This document shows, piece after piece, positions 1-11,800 of a DNA stretch of 64,000 nucleotides. The notes below the pieces were generated by a model. That model did no database searches. It saw nothing but the letters and a program-made list of their open reading frames with translations, and was not told the DNA's origin. Every line of letters begins with the position of its first letter. Position 1 is the first letter of the stretch. Source of the stretch: Podospora pseudocomata (taxonomy: Eukaryota; Ascomycota; Sordariomycetes; Sordariales; Podosporaceae); contig NW_026946365.1 in the NCBI RefSeq assembly GCF_035222375.1, positions 1,798,001 to 1,862,000 on the forward strand, read 5' to 3'. Both the position numbers and the translations under genes were made by a program.

Positions 1-450
1 CATTCCTTCCTTCAGGCTGAGCTTCATCGTATCGTGGAACAACCAAAAATGCAGTGCACTCTAGACAGTCCGGGGCGATGCAGAGCACATGGTTGGTCAC
101 GGCCGTTGTTGACATTTCCTCCCCAGAAATAAACCAAGATTAATCCAATGATCTGTAGATGGGTAGATGGTTGCAGCTGCTTCGGTTGTTGTTTGCCAAC
201 TCTCGCTTCCTCCCCCATGGATGCCCCATCGCTTGGCTATGACGCCAGGTAGGGAAGGGGCACCGCGACATCGTATCGTATTTGCAGCCCTCCACATCGT
301 ATCATGAAAGGCGAACGATTCCGGATTCGGCAACCGGTGGGCTTTGCTTTCCTGCTGTGTGCCTTGGGAGGTGAATCGACTCGGGTGGAGTGCTCCTCAC
401 GAGGCTGATGGAGCTCAGAGAAGGAGCCTCGGGGAGGGGAAAGCGGAGGG

Positions 451-456
451 TATAAG
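451..456 (+). promoter_or_regulatory. Candidate TATA box of the cerato-platanin gene
   Basis: The motif TATAAG lies about 180 nt upstream of the start codon at 633 and is followed by a CT-rich leader. That is a usual arrangement for strongly expressed secreted-protein genes of filamentous fungi. Assignment is by position and motif only. Confidence 0.4.
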
Positions 457-494
457 ATCTCAAGCCTGTCCTCCACCTCGACTTCAACCTCTTT

Positions 495-516
495 TCTCTC
501 TCTCTCTCTCTCTCTC
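495..516 (+). repeat. (TC)n microsatellite in leader
   Basis: An uninterrupted run of 11 TC dinucleotides sits in the presumed 5' leader of the cerato-platanin gene. Pyrimidine tracts between TATA and ATG are common in fungal promoters. Confidence 0.85.
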
Positions 517-632
517 AATCACCAGCTCCAACAGTTTCAACTCCGTTCAAGCACGCTTCTTCTCGGACTCAGCATAATTCAGACGCATCATTTCTCTTCT
601 TCAAAAGGCACAACTTGCGATATTCCACCATT

Positions 633-1122
633 ATGCACTTCTCCAAGATCTTCAGCATCTTTACTCTTGCCGCCGCGGCGTCGGCAACCACAGGTAAGCC
701 CTCATTCCGATCACCTCCTTTCATCTCTCGCCACCTCCCGATGCCAACTGACACACCCTCCAACAGTCTCTTATGACATCGGCTATGACGACCCCAACCG
801 CAGCCTCGAGTCGGTCGCCTGCTCGGATGGCGTGAACGGTCTTATCTGGAAGTACGGCTGGAAGAAGCAGGGCGACGTTAGGAATTTCCCCTTTATTGGA
901 GGCGCTCAGGCCGTGGCGGGCTGGAACTCTCCCAACTGCGGCACTTGCTGGTCGGCGACGTGGAACGGCAACACTATATATGTGCTGGCTATTGACCACA
1001 CTGGCTCGGGCCTTAACTTGGGATTGCGCGGGATGGATGCTCTGACTAATGGCCATGGGCAGGAGCTGGGCCGTGTTGATGCTGTTGTTGCTCAGGTGCC
1101 TATCAGTCGGTGCGGTCTCTAG
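633..1122 (+). CDS. Cerato-platanin family secreted protein
   Basis: Exons 633-693 and 767-1122 are joined across a 73-nt intron (GTAAGC...CAACAG) and give about 138 residues. The first 18 or so residues ([18 protein letters not shown]) form a signal peptide. The mature part begins VSYDIGYDD and carries the family hallmarks: [28 protein letters not shown], and a terminal SRCGL. Four cysteines are present for the two conserved disulphides, and the mature length of about 120 matches the family. Cerato-platanins are small secreted double-psi beta-barrel proteins that bind chitin oligomers, loosen polysaccharides and can act as elicitors or surface-active proteins. The start was chosen because it alone gives the signal peptide, which lies on its own short first exon. 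Confidence 0.95.
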
Positions 1123-1247
1123 AATGGGTTGGATGGGCATTTGTAAGGGGCGTGAACATTGGGTTTTGACATCATGGATGGGCGGGAGTGGAATTATGAT
1201 GGAATGACATACTACTTGTAATGCAGTAATGGAAGGTTATGACATGG

Positions 1248-2138
1248 TTATCGTCGATGCTGTGGTATCTGTGACTTGAGGAAGGCGGTGATGTCTGTGA
1301 TCATTTCGGGATAGAACCAGTGGCCGAGACCTGGGTATTCGTTCCAGGAGGTGTTGACGCTCAGTTCTGAGAGAGTCGATGCTGCCTCTTTGCCATGAGC
1401 GATGAGGACTTTGTCATCTTCGGTTCCATGCGCCAGAAACACAGGTGTATCAAAGGAATTTGGACGAGTGATAGGACTGTTGCCTTCTAGCTCCAGACTT
1501 TCTCGCAAAGCCTGCACAGCAGCAGCTTCGACATCTTGCGGCTTGTCCTCATCATCCTCACCATTACCCCCAAATGGGTCAAACTCATCTTCTTCGGTGT
1601 CACCCTTTCTGCTAGCGAAGTCTTTCGTCGCCCTTTGAACTGTCCTAACAAAAGGCAACCATCCGCACATTCCCACGCAGCGGCCTAGTGGTTCCCCTTC
1701 CCAAAGCAGCAAAGCCATCAGCGAAGCTGCACACCCTTGACTCAACCCGCCGAGGAACATCCTCCTCGAGTCACCACCCACCAGCGCAATTTCCTGTCTG
1801 AGTAGATCATGGAGATATGATGTGGTCTGTTGAAGTCCGTCAATAGACCTCCACTCGTCCTGGCCTGGGTTGAGGACCGAGGCGGGGGAGTCGAGGTGCC
1901 AGCCGTCGAACCATTGGGTGATGAGGGAGCGGGCGTAGATAGTTGCTCGGGACTTGGGGGCGGTGGGGAGGATGATTTTGAGAGAAGGAAACGATTGTTG
2001 GAGGGGGGAGCAGAAAGGGAGGAGGGAGGAGGGGGAGTTGCCTCTGCCGTGGAGGAGAACGAGTGTGAAGCTGTGAGGGGGGTTGAGAGGGGGGAGGATG
2101 AGAGGGTCGGGGAAGGGGGGAGACATTTTGTGGGACAT
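1248..2138 (-). CDS. Alpha/beta hydrolase, acyl-protein thioesterase / phospholipase-carboxylesterase type
   Basis: This is a single-exon gene of 296 residues. VLLHGRGNSPSS (about 28-39) is the oxyanion strand and loop of the phospholipase/carboxylesterase family. The nucleophile is Ser133 in GGLSQGCAAS (GxSxG), the acid is Asp241 in HGTEDDKV, and the base is His273 in GLGHWFYP, so the full triad is present. Relatives such as APT1 are about 225 residues. The extra length is a proline-rich N-terminus and a strongly acidic insertion (about 178-205, rich in D and E) between strands. There is no signal peptide, so it is probably cytosolic, cleaving acyl thioesters or small carboxyl esters. It is divergent from the RNase T2 gene. 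The exact substrate is not readable. Confidence 0.88.
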   Translation of the reverse strand: MSHKMSPPFPDPLILPPLNPPHSFTLVLLHGRGNSPSSLLPFCSPLQQSFPSLKIILPTAPKSRATIYARSLITQWFDGWHLDSPASVLNPGQDEWRSIDGLQQTTSYLHDLLRQEIALVGGDSRRMFLGGLSQGCAASLMALLLWEGEPLGRCVGMCGWLPFVRTVQRATKDFASRKGDTEEDEFDPFGGNGEDDEDKPQDVEAAAVQALRESLELEGNSPITRPNSFDTPVFLAHGTEDDKVLIAHGKEAASTLSELSVNTSWNEYPGLGHWFYPEMITDITAFLKSQIPQHRR

Positions 2139-2664
2139 GAACTGGGTGAGAGAGGGGGAAGAATGGGGAATGGAAGGGGAGAGACGATAGATTTTTGTTC
2201 ATTAGGGGTTGGTCTGTTGATTGGTGGGTGATTTGCTTTGTCGGCAGAGGCGGTATGATCGTGAAGATGAAATGAAGGAAGGAAAATTTTGAATGCAAAC
2301 AACAGAGCTTGAAGCTATACCCATCTTTGAATTGACATCATCACGGTGGTGTCAGGGTCTCCCCTTGTGCAGCTGTGCAAGGGGTCCTCCGCAAGCCAAA
2401 ACGCCAAGCGCAACTTTACACCAATCATTTCGCTGCCCGGATCAGCCTTACGCAGGGGCATCAAGGTGCGCAAGCTCCACCAGCCCGCCTCCCAACCTCC
2501 GCCTGACAACGGGGAGCACATGATGCGACACAGCCCACCGCCTCCAGCAGAAGACATGTTGTATCATTGCGCCAACATCATCTGCATTGCTTGATACTTG
2601 TTCATCATTAACATTCAAACCACCATTGAATTGACAACTGTTGCCCATTAGCAACACTTGCACC
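2139..2664. other. Divergent promoter region (esterase / RNase T2)
   Basis: A 526-bp shared upstream region separates the minus-strand hydrolase from the plus-strand RNase T2. It is GA-rich next to the hydrolase and otherwise mixed. I see no further gene or clear regulatory element. Confidence 0.5.
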
Positions 2665-3891
2665 ATGGCGCCCTCTCTGCGCGACATCGTCTCACAAGCC
2701 ACGAGCTTCATCTCCCAACTCCCACTCGGCGGCGGCAGTGATAGCTTCCAACCACCGAGCGATGTCTCCTTCTACGATCCCATCACCAGCGGCCCATCAT
2801 GTCCCATCGATGGCCCGGTGAGCTGCCACAACAGCACACCGATTGCAGAGCCCAACTCGTGTTGCTTTGTCTACCCCGGCGGCAAGATCCTCCTCACGCA
2901 GTTCTGGGATCAGCAAATCCATGCTGGGGGCGCTGAGGAGGACTGGACTCTTCACGGGCTATGGTGCGTACATCTTTTTTTTTTTTTTTTTTTTACCGCG
3001 GCCATGGGGGGCAAAAGAGGGAGATATCTACAGCCGAAAGAAGAGGGGATATGCCCAAGAGTAGAACGTGCTTGACCAGCCCACATTGCAATGGAAAAGA
3101 TAACAGCGGGAATAACAACGAGTGCTAATCATGCCTCTCAAATAGGCCCGACCTCTGCGATGGCACCTACGACCAGTTCTGCAACATGACTCCGCAGTAC
3201 CACAACATCACTGCCGTTCTAGAGCAGCACGGTCAGCATGAACTCGTTCAGTTCATGGATCGGTATTGGCTGGCATCCTCGTGAGTCCTTTTTGCCTCGC
3301 CCGAAAGCGCGATCTCTCGGCACGGGTGATACGGAAGTAGAGAAGAGAAGCGATGAAGAGGATCATGAGCTTCAACTCTTCCGGGCCGACCTCGGGTTCT
3401 GTTTTCCTATTTGGGCCAGAAGTTAACGATTGGAACCATTTAGGGGACCAAACTCCAGACTGTGGGAGCACGAGTTCAACAAGCACGGCACATGCATCAA
3501 CACTCTTGCCCCTGCGTGCTATGGCGACTCGCATAAACCGGGGCTGGAGGTGGTTGATTACTTTCAGCGTGCTGCCGCCCTCTTTCGGACGCTGGATACC
3601 TACCACGCTCTTCAAACCGCCGGGATCGTCCCCCACCCGAGGAAGCACTACCCTCTTGCTGATGTCCAGGCTGCTCTGGAGAAGTACAGTGGCGGGAAAG
3701 TGGTGCTCCGCTGCGGTGGACGTCGCGATGTGCTCCACGAGGCCTGGTATGTCTACTTTATCAGGGGCAGTTTGCAGACCGGAGACTTCATTCCGGCTCA
3801 GGACCGCGGTGGCAAGGAGGAAGACGCTGGCAACTGTGCCCCTTGGATCAAGTACCTGCCCAAGAGGCACCCAAGAGGAGCGGACTTGTAA
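2665..3891 (+). CDS. Ribonuclease T2 family endoribonuclease
   Basis: Exons 2665-2963, 3146-3280 and 3444-3891 encode about 293 residues. Splicing of intron 1 rebuilds WTLHGLWPDLCDG, the first active-site box with catalytic His97. Exon 3 carries LWEHEFNKHGTC (about 151-162), the second box with the second His and the Glu/Lys. Several cysteines (CCFVYPGG, NMTPQ region, HGTC, RCGG, NCAPW) suit the fungal RNase T2/Rh disulphide pattern. The enzyme cleaves RNA through 2',3'-cyclic phosphate intermediates. The ATG has a good context (CACCATGG). The oddity is the N-terminus (MAPSLRDIVSQATSFISQL), which is not a clear signal peptide although most family members are secreted or vacuolar. Either an upstream exon is missed or this member is intracellular. 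Intron 1 contains a 20-T run. Confidence 0.93.
2975..2994 (+). repeat. Poly-T tract (20 nt) in RNase T2 intron 1
   Basis: Twenty consecutive T residues lie shortly after the GTGCGT donor of intron 1. The run is long for a non-repetitive region and could be length-variable between strains. Confidence 0.9.
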
Positions 3892-6800
3892 GAGGTAATA
3901 GATAATGTGTTGATCAGAGGGGGGGGTGGGGGCTTGGGGGTTTGGTTGGGTTCGGCGTTGCTCGGCGTCTTTGCTTCTTGGTTTATGGATTTCCCTGCTT
4001 GATTACTTGTTATAGACTTGGGCTGTTTGCTGAGCGCCTTTGTAGACAGCGTCTGTCAGATTCGGACTGGATCACCCGGCTGCTCCTATGTGGTGGTCTG
4101 GGGATGGGTTGGTCGTCTAGAATATTTGGGACTGGTGTGTGTACACCGCAGATATATGCACATGATAACGATACATACCTTGTTGAAGAGAGGTCATACC
4201 GCAGCGTATGCCGTTGCCGAGATGGTGGGAAAGGATGATTGTCTGACATCCGCCCCAGCACAGAGTGGCTGCTGTCAATACGCCACGAGGATGATGTCTT
4301 GCCTAAGCGATCCGAGCATGTCCCGATGGTTTCTCTCCTGTTTCGGATATGATGTATGTGGTGGCCAGCAGAACACGTGCGCCCTCTGGACCTAAATCGG
4401 GAGTGATGTAGGGAGGTGTTGGCTATAGCTCTCTTCCCAATGAAGCTATCCCGGCTTCACCCCGAAAGGCATTGAAGCGTCATAGCCCGAAGACGAAGGG
4501 CCAACTTAAAGGACCGACTCGGCCCTGCGCGCAGAGGTGCAAGCGCGCGGAGGTTGGGTCGTAAAGAGGGAAGAAGTGGGTTCTTTTGTTTTGTTCAGGA
4601 CGTTCTTGCAGGTCCGGGTACCACCATATCGGACCCTACTTCGCGGCCGCACAAAACGTAACCCCCGGTTCGGGCGCAAGCGAGGGTCGAGGTGGCGTTC
4701 GAGACCTATCATGCAAAAGCTCATGAGCCCAAGCCGCCCAGCCAGGGCCGTTCAGGCCAGTTCTCCGTAGTAGCTGGCTACTCCGAGATCCGGGACCCGG
4801 TCGGTGCGGAGTAGTAGCATACATACACAAACTTCATGATACCGCCGGTTGGCTGGCTGGCTGGCCTGACAACACAGAACCGCGCAGGAGGATTGTGGAG
4901 AGAGAGGGGCAGGGGGGAATAACATGGAGAAGCAAGTCTAGCTTAGCTACAACTCTTGTTTAAGCTATCAAAGCTTCTTCTCGGATATACTCTCTCTCCT
5001 CTCTCCCCGCACCTGACATCGGTCCGAACCCCAACCTGTCCGGGGCCAAAAGTCGACAAGCAATGCAAGGCACCGCCGTTGTAGCCGACCGTTTGACGTG
5101 GGGAAACCTCAAGCAGGAAAGCCTCCACCATTGCTCTTCGGCCCTTCTGAAGACAGAAAACTTGAAGTTTTCAGGGCCATGAGCAAGTCTGGGGAGGGCA
5201 TGATGTGATGATTTGTGTCCATTACCCCACAATATTCTTCCCGAAAACCTGGGGGTTTTGGTCTGGGGAAAAAAGAAGCGTTCGAAACCGTTGGGATAAG
5301 CACGGATTTCGGGAAGAGGAAGCAAGATAACGGCGTTTGGCAATCCCTAGTGCGAGGGGGGCAGTCGATAGGTGTGACATGTTATACAATCCATGTTTTT
5401 GTTTCTGAGCTCGGGAGCAGCTGCAAAATGGGTTTTCGCAAAAGTGGCCTTGCTCGCTTGATCCGGGCATCCTGACATGTGAATCTGAATCCATGTCCCA
5501 TCTTGAACAAGGCTGAGAATGATCGTGTTGTATTAGTTGGCAAGGCTGAAACCAGGTTTCCCCAGCCCTGTGGGAATGGCGAATGAACGACTCCGTTTGA
5601 TGGGAGAGTCGCTTCCGGGAAAGCAGCGCGGATTGCGCACATGATCGTGGTGGGATGATGGATGGTAGCGAGCGCAACACATGCTACCCGTAACGACTGA
5701 GAGCCAGCGCCAAGGAATGAGGCTTTGGAGTTCTGGCTTGTTGACGACGGCTTCAAGCAGAGGGCAGCCTTTTCGGACCGACTGTGGAGGTGTGAGGGCC
5801 TGAGACCAAAGGCGTCGATTGGTGGCTCCTGGGGCCTCTCTCCGCATTCCCAAGCCACCCCTGTTAACCCCAGCACCCCAGCTTTTTCCCGCAATTCCAA
5901 TGCGACGTTTTCACCTTCTCCCGCGAGCATGAGAAGGCTGGTTCCGTTTTGCGAGACGTTTTTTTCCTCGATCTGCTGGTCGTGACAATGGTTCGCGATG
6001 AGAGGTTGCAGTCCCTGTGGATCATATTACACCCACTACCTAGCCAGAGATGATGTGCATAGGTACTGTACCTTTGCGTAAGAAAACAAAACTTGTCGTT
6101 CGGGGAAGAGTCAATAAGAATAGAAGGGCACCATATCTATGCAGGGCCGGCATGTGCCGAATCCGCATGACGTTTGTGTCGAATTGTGTCCCTCTTTTGG
6201 ACGCGGTCCGCAGAAGCTAACAAAGAAGAGGAAGCGGGCGACTTATCAGTGAAAAGCTATCATCATGCCATTGGGCGGTGATGAATCCTTTGCTGGAAGT
6301 TGAAACGAGGGCTCGCCAGTTCAAGTAGAAACGGCAGACAAGGACTGACCTTCCCGATGCAACCATATCGCATAATCCATCATGTAATGGCGGGCTATGA
6401 TTGGCCAAGACTTTTCTTCCGTTTTGCCCAAGCTGGCTGGAGTCCCAGTAAGTATGAATTTGGGAATGTCTGAGGTGATGGGACTCGTTGCAGCAAGACA
6501 CGGTGGGCGACAAGCTTTTGACTGACTGAGACACCAAACACGATTTGCCTAGTTCAGCTGGAATTCCAACCGTGCAGTGTCGATTTCAGCTCGATTCAGG
6601 CCTTTTGTGATGTCGAGGCAGCCCTCACCGGAAAAGAAGCAACATCGAACGCCAGTGCCTCTCAGGAACGGGCGATCATTGCCATTTCAAAGCAGGTGAG
6701 CCATGCCAGGCACGATAGCTGGCCGCTGTAATAAACACTAGACATGTGTATCGTGCCACGGTGGTGAACGTTATCTGGCAGACTGAGACAGAATCGGAGT

Positions 6801-7945
6801 TTAACTAGGTTCCTGGAACTGGTGTGATGGTGCCCTGCATCGTGAGACTCTACATTAGGACACCTCGGTCTGGTGGGAGCGGACATTGGTTTGCCATGCG
6901 GTGATCTTGGTGCGTCGGCCTCACCGCCATCCACCTGAGCATAGCGTGCATAGGTAATGAGAATAAGAGGCTGCGGATAATGACTGGCTATAACTGTCGA
7001 AGCACAGCCTGGTTGTCCCTGCTCTGAAGTGCTCTGCTAAAGTCGAGGGGCTGCCCGTGCGACGCCCACGAAGACAGAGGAGGCAACAAGATTCGGTTCC
7101 CATGCGCTCCCGTTCCTCCTAACGGTTCACTTGTACCACGTCTCTCCCGCGAATATCGATAGCTTAAACATTTCACGGTACCTATTGTACTCAGTGATTA
7201 CCGATGGAATACGGATATGATATGAGAGGATGGGAAGGAATAGGGACAATAAAATCGCGCTGCTTGGTTGATTGTTGGATGGGTTCGTTGAGTTCCTGGT
7301 TGCGTGCCCAGGGCAGCGTTGTCGCCGTTGCATTCTCGTCACCTAACCGGAACGCACTGGCCAGGCTGAGAAATCCGGACCCACCGCAATTAGCCCACTG
7401 AACTCCGTTTCTTTTCCAGCCCAGCTGCTCCGTCCCATGCATCCATCAATCCCGTCCATCTGTGCCCCAGGCCCCATTCATCTCCCCATTTCCCGTTTCC
7501 TTCTTCCCCTTCTGCAACCCTTTCCCCGTCCCACCCATCTTCCTCAGTCACTGCTCGTCCATTCTCGAGATATTCCCAATATATCACCGCGGCCGCCCTC
7601 AATTTGTGTCTCTCATCGCGTCGGTGTATTTGGGCCCCCAGTGCTAGATCGACGACGTTCAGACCGCCTGTCATCCGATCTGCTTGCTAGTACCGCCAAA
7701 GCCCAGCGCGCCCCGCGAGTTTGACTTCGACCACCTGGACGGGCCGATTCCCCCAGATCATCTGAATTGACTTTCTGGAGTCCCCACGATTGCGCACCAT
7801 CGCCCCAGTTCGTCCCGACACTCTGGATATCGACTGCACAAGAGCCAGTGGATGCTGGCTTTCGTGTCGCCGGCTTGCGCCGTCGCGTAGTGGCATACTC
7901 ACCCATCCCTGGTTGCGACCGCGTTGCCAGCACTAGGAAAACACA
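3892..7945. other. 4-kb gene-poor interval upstream of a zinc-cluster regulator
   Basis: No protein gene is supported: the open frames lack family motifs and overlap each other on both strands. Contents include the 3' end of RNase T2, a short GGCT-type tandem run near 4848-4865, and, from about 7430 to 7945, a C/T-rich stretch that looks like a long leader of the transcription factor gene. Long upstream regions are common for fungal regulators. Confidence 0.45.
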
Positions 7946-10118
7946 ATGACGACAGCCGTGAAGAGGGCGTGCGATGCCTGTCATCGACGAAAGGTCAAAT
8001 GTGATGGAATCAACCCATGTCGCCACTGTTCGGCTTCGCAGTTGGCTTGCACCTACAATGCCATTCCCCAGAAAAAGGGGCCCAAGGGGTCCCGAGCGAA
8101 GGTTATCAATGAACTCAAGGAGAACCAACGCCAGACGAGCCTCTCTTCGAAGCAGAACCCTTCCAACAGCCCGAGCTTGGCCCCTACACCCCGTTTGTTG
8201 ACCAAGGAGATGATCAACGCTTGCGTCGAATTCTTTTTCGCCAATCTGTACCCCACCATGCCGATTCTGGACCGCCAGCGCCTGGAGCAGGATATCATGT
8301 ACATGGAGCAGAATATCGATAGCTACTGCCTCTTGACATCCCTGTGCGCCTTTGTGTCGCTCCAGCCCGGCATGGTTATGCCAAACATGGGCATGTCGTC
8401 CATGAGCGATCCTTTCAACCCGGACATGATGTTTGGCGGTGGCAACATTCTGACCTGCACGTTGCTGATGGAGGAGACGATTCGGGTCCGGAAGAGCGAG
8501 GATTATGCGGCTTCGCGCACCATCAACACCCTCTGCACCGACTTTTTCCTGTTTGCTGTACACCACGGTCTGGAGATGCACGACAAGGCTTGGTTCTACT
8601 TGCGGGAGGCCACCACATTGGCGCACCTGTCGAGGATGAACGAAGAAACCCAGTACATGCAGTACGACAGCAATGACGCAGCCAGATGCAGACGTCTGTA
8701 CTGGCTGCTCTTTGTCACTGAACGGTGTGTTTTGACGGTGCCCTGCTCTGGTATAACGTCAATTGTGGATGCTAACAGTCTATTTTAGTGCCTACGCCTT
8801 GCAGCATCGTCGTCCCATGACTCTGGAAGCAACCATCAACCTCCCCGCACATGCTGACCCCTCCAATCCTCACTCGCATCACATTCCCAGTTTCCTTCGC
8901 CAGATTCAGCTCTTCCATTCTTTCGACCACGGTCTACTTTCCATGTGGATGAAGACCAAGCGCGAATGCTCTGACTCGTATCTCACCAGCCTGGAGAAAC
9001 AGCTGCAGGAAGTCCTGCCCCCATATCTCAACGATACTCAGGCCCAGCTGAACGAGATGTCAATCAACCTTCACTGGCTCAAGGACATGGCCTGGAAGCT
9101 GGGTCTTGCAAACAACAACGGCCATGATGCTGAGCTCTCTTACTCCTTTTTGCCAATGGTCGCACATTTCCCAGGAAATCTGGGCCTGCAGGGCTTTGGT
9201 TTCCTCGAGAAGCTGCTCAGCATCACATACGACCTCTCCGAAGCCCTCTCTATGCAACCGGCTCCTAGGACGCCTTTCACCCCTGGCCCGCATGATCAGC
9301 TCCGAAAGATACTCAACATTGTCACGACTCTGCGCAACGGACAACACCACTTCCTGCCTCTGCTTCTCAGCAAGATACATGCTGCTTTGCCAAAGATGGC
9401 CAGCCCTATGCTGCAGAACGCCCCGGAAAGTGCGGCCTGCAATATCGACATTTTTGACGGGTTTGGAAACGCTGGCATGGCACAGCCCCCGGTTTACTCG
9501 CATGAGTCGTATGATAACAAATTTTCGATCCCACGAATCGAGGACCACAACTCTTCGGATTCTAACAGCCCCAACAACATCACTCCACCGAGCAGCAACG
9601 ATATGAATTCGCCGTTTGTTAGCTCGCCACCCATCATGTCCCCCGGCGGCATGGACCTGCCTCATGGTATGCCATCCGACTTTACCTCAATGCCAGAAAT
9701 GGTCATGAGTCCAATGAGCCATGCACCGCCGACCTCGTTGGGTGCCACTGTTGGCATGAACAACCACCAGACACAACACACACCGCTCTCACCCTTTCCA
9801 AATCTGGGTTCGCAAATGCAAGGAATGAACAACCACAACATCAACCCTCCTCCAAATATAGGCCTCGCTTCTCAAATGCATCTCCCTCAGCCGATGGGAG
9901 GGACAATAGGCTCCAATATCGGCAGCAACATGATGTCGAGGCCACAAGCACAACAACGGACAAGCAGCTTTGCACTCGGGCCCACACCGATTCGTACTGT
10001 AGGCGATTTTCAAGCACTGCAGCGGACCAACTCAGACATGACGCCCATGAGTCCGCTGCATCCAATGGGGATGGGCTCTATGGGAAATGAAATGGACTTC
10101 AACACGCCCTTGAGGTAG
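7946..10118 (+). CDS. Zn2Cys6 transcription factor, probably of the AmyR/COL-26 (BglR) group
   Basis: Exons 7946-8724 and 8789-10118 (64-nt intron) encode about 702 residues. The N-terminal binuclear cluster has all six cysteines at 9, 12, 19, 25, 28 and 35 (KRACDACHRRKVKCDG ... CRHC ... C). It is followed by the linker PQKKGPKGSRAKVI and a middle region starting near residue 88 (TKEMINACVEFFFANLYPTM) like the fungal-specific regulatory domain. The last 250 residues are low-complexity, rich in Met, Pro, Asn, Ser and Gln, as in activation domains. From memory, the cluster plus linker resembles the starch/glucose-response regulators AmyR, COL-26 and BglR. I am sure of the class but less sure of the orthologue. 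It should act in the nucleus on carbohydrate-responsive genes. Confidence 0.9.
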
Positions 10119-11800
10119 TAACGTTGGATTGGGGGACGCAGCATGAGGGAGGATTTATCTTTTCCTGTTCATTCTTCTCGACCTTTGGTCACACCACAAC
10201 CCCCTTTTTCTTTTGTATCGGTCATAAAAGGTTCCCACAGGCATTTTTTCATTAACTGGCATCTTATCATCGGAGTCTATTGGATGGCGTACCTGCTAGC
10301 CTTGCTGTCGATTTGGATATGGTTCCCCAGGCGCACACGAATCACGAGTTTTTGGGGAAGCTGAAAAAATGGGAGCACACTGAAAAAAAATTGTCCATCA
10401 CAACGCACAGTTTTCTTGTTTCGGATCTTGCTTCTTGGAAAGCAGTATATTTGTTGGGTCGGCGAGTGGGGAATTTGAGGAATATGGGCAGACGAGCTCT
10501 ACCACTGTGCAAGGGATAATAGCATGCAGGGGGACATCTGATCTTGTACAAGGGTGCTAGGGAGGACGGCGGGGAGGAATGCAAGCAATATACAGTGTTT
10601 TTAGTTACTGCCGTTTCTGCAGCATGGTTCGCTACTCGGCCAGGCTGGTTGTAACAATAGAGTCTCGTATCTTAGCACGTTGTCCGCTGTCTGCTGTGCC
10701 TGTTTCTTGTCCGGTAGTGGAACCAGCGGAGGGAGAGATCATGCAAGATACCGGATATTGCGGGGGCTTGTTCGCGGATGGCTGTACTTGAAGGGATGTT
10801 TCCAAAGAGTTAGGATTCCGACAGCACGGATGAGTAGATTGCGGCATAACCTCCAGGTTGCAACACTTGGACTTGAGGTACTGTAGCTTGCTTGCATTGA
10901 TACCGGAATTAAGAGAGGAAGTTTTACAGCCACCCTGCCCATATTATATTGTGAACTACACCTTGAAGGATGACAACAAGGCTTTCCAATAGTTAGTAGG
11001 CCTTTGAAGATATTTAAAAGGCCCATTAATTGACTTTGATGCATGGTTTACAACATCATATGGACCGACCTACTTGTGTGTATCAACTATTTTGTGGTGA
11101 GGGTGCCAGGAGCTACTTGTCCGATTCGTGCGGTCTTTGTGCTCGCGCACCGGCTCAAGCCCGCACACCGACGAGGATATGTGTAACAGGAGCGGCATGA
11201 AGCTATTGGAAGGCAACAACAGCAGAGGGCTTGAGACCGGCCTTCCCCAGCTCGGGATCCAGCAACGTCCGAGTCGAAAGTGGTTTATCATCGAGCCTAC
11301 GATTCAAGCTCACAATACCGCAGCCACTATGACCGAGCCGGCGCCTTCTCTCGGCGGCCGACTTATGCAACGGTTCAAGCTCCAAGAATAGCTTCAAGCC
11401 TGAACGGTCACAAGGTTCAACGGTCTCCTGAACGATGTGTATCTTACGTCTCAAGGGAGCATCTAACGGAAGCAATTTCTATCAAAAAAAAGCCAATATA
11501 ATTATCTTGAGCAAGATTCACCTCGAGTCATTTCTTTTACGCCATCAGATCGATCTTCATCAACAGGCAAGAGTTCCAATCTCTCCGCCCTCGAGTGAAC
11601 TTGCATATCTCATTTAACTTCCTATTCCGTCCACCAAAAAGTATTCCCCCCTTTCTTCACCAAACCCGCCCTTACATTTATCAACAACCCCATCCACATC
11701 TATAACCTCTCCCCCCATCCACATCTATAACCTTGCCCCCCCTCCCCCCACCCCCCCCTTCCTTTTATTTTTTTATTTTTTTTAATTTACCTTTTTCAAA
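10119..11800. other. Intergenic region with pyrimidine-rich leader
   Basis: This holds the 3' region of the zinc-cluster gene and, from about 11620, a C-rich leader of the next gene with a short tandem duplication. No gene is supported. Small open frames show no conserved motif. Confidence 0.5.
11691..11733 (+). repeat. Two-copy tandem repeat in leader (18 bp, period 25)
   Basis: The 18-bp string CATCCACATCTATAACCT occurs at 11691-11708 and again, identical, at 11716-11733. It is followed by a C-rich tract reaching 11760. It lies about 70-110 nt upstream of the start codon at 11801, so it probably sits in the leader or core promoter. Confidence 0.85.

Larger units (their letters stand above)
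1..632. other. Upstream region of the cerato-platanin gene
   Basis: No gene is supported here. The 3' part looks like a promoter and leader: a TATA-like motif at 451-456, a pure CT microsatellite at 495-516, then a pyrimidine-rich stretch up to the start codon at 633. The overlapping open frames are low-complexity shadows of the CT and GA runs. Confidence 0.6.

Noticed and set aside
5382-5930. Minus-strand open frame of 182 residues in the 4-kb gap
   Set aside because: Composition is random-looking, with overlapping frames on both strands and no domain-like segments; treated as noncoding.
7613-8626. 337-residue minus-strand frame opposite the zinc-cluster regulator
   Set aside because: It covers the antisense of the Zn2Cys6 domain and upstream leader; the plus strand has the clear domain.
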